From positions 18,534-78,897 of the forward strand of contig NZ_KI914639.1 of the NCBI RefSeq assembly GCF_000520495.1: a DNA stretch of 60,364 bases, given 5' to 3'. This stretch comes from Arthrobacter sp. H14 (GTDB taxonomy: Bacteria; Actinomycetota; Actinomycetes; Actinomycetales; Micrococcaceae). The notes under the pieces were generated by a model. It ran no database searches and had not been told where the DNA came from. It was given only the letters and a program-made list of their open reading frames with translations. Both the position numbers and the translations under genes were made by a program. Shown here in pieces: positions 60,145 to 60,364 of this stretch; position 1 is the first letter of the stretch; every line of letters starts with the position of its first letter.

Positions 60145-60364
60145 GATCGAGGTTTCCCCACTACTCTCGTCGGATTTGTCCGTTGCACTGGAGCAACGGT
60201 GGTTGGTCCCCATTAGCGATTTAGCGTCGCTGACGCGCCGTGGTGGTAGAAAGTCTGTTTTCGGGTCGCCCCGAGCTCTGGTCCGGAGACGGTTTTGGGC
60301 GGATTATGGAGGTGTCTGTCACGGTCGACGCCGGTACTTCTGTGGTGCTGCAGGTGAGCCTGTC

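Noticed and set aside
60306-60364. Start of a further + strand gene at ATG 60306
   Set aside because: The frame is open to the window edge, but only 19 residues are visible, with no ribosome-binding site or known pattern.
1-60364. tRNA, rRNA, prophage or insertion sequence
   Set aside because: I looked for conserved tRNA arm sequences, transposase or integrase motifs and terminal repeats and found none.

Overview
The window looks like chromosomal DNA of a high-GC actinobacterium of the family Micrococcaceae, Arthrobacter-like. The evidence is frequent GTG/TTG starts, a mycothiol gene (mshB), a DUF3117 protein, a glutamate uptake operon of the gluABCD type, and a sigE / anti-sigma / tatB / mrp block resembling the one I remember from Mycobacterium tuberculosis. 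I see no rRNA, tRNA, CRISPR, integrase, transposase or phage gene. It reads as an ordinary housekeeping chromosome with few accessory genes.

Layout. 0-6 kb holds RNA metabolism and modification: a DUF4037 protein (5' truncated), a MiaE-like ferritin-fold protein, an RNB ribonuclease, a DEAD-box helicase and a solitary adenine methyltransferase. 6-12 kb holds a sodium:solute symporter with a 43-residue partner, a PHP phosphoesterase, a proline aminopeptidase and a general-stress-domain protein with a disordered tail. 12-18.4 kb is the envelope-stress block: PRC/MgtE_N/CBS protein, DUF1003 membrane protein, Mrp, TatB, anti-sigma factor, SigE and an O-methyltransferase. 18.4-24.7 kb holds a long-type GAPDH, leucyl aminopeptidase, DUF3117, a PIG-V-like mannosyltransferase, a DivIVA-like protein and a LOG-family protein. 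24.7-28.1 kb is gluABCD. 28-36.2 kb holds the succinylase branch of lysine/diaminopimelate synthesis (dapE, dapD, dapC) with galE, gltA and fdxA. 36.6-42 kb is a first oligopeptide-type ABC operon. 42.4-45.5 kb holds an SDR oxidoreductase and an MFS exporter with its divergent ArsR-type regulator. 45.5-48.9 kb holds mshB and typA. 49.5-56.7 kb is a second oligopeptide-type ABC system with an opposite-strand PH-domain gene inside it. 56.9-60.2 kb holds two divergent DNA-repair genes, a YchJ protein, an alpha/beta hydrolase and a lower-GC membrane-anchored protein.

Two patterns cut across the genes. First, at least fourteen start codons have a TANNNT hexamer ending exactly six bases upstream and no ribosome-binding site. 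That is the expected form of leaderless transcripts and it fixes the starts of those genes. Second, all three ABC importer operons carry a strong RNA hairpin directly after the binding-protein gene and before the permease genes. The stem sequences are unrelated, which suggests the same expression-ratio control arose independently in each operon.
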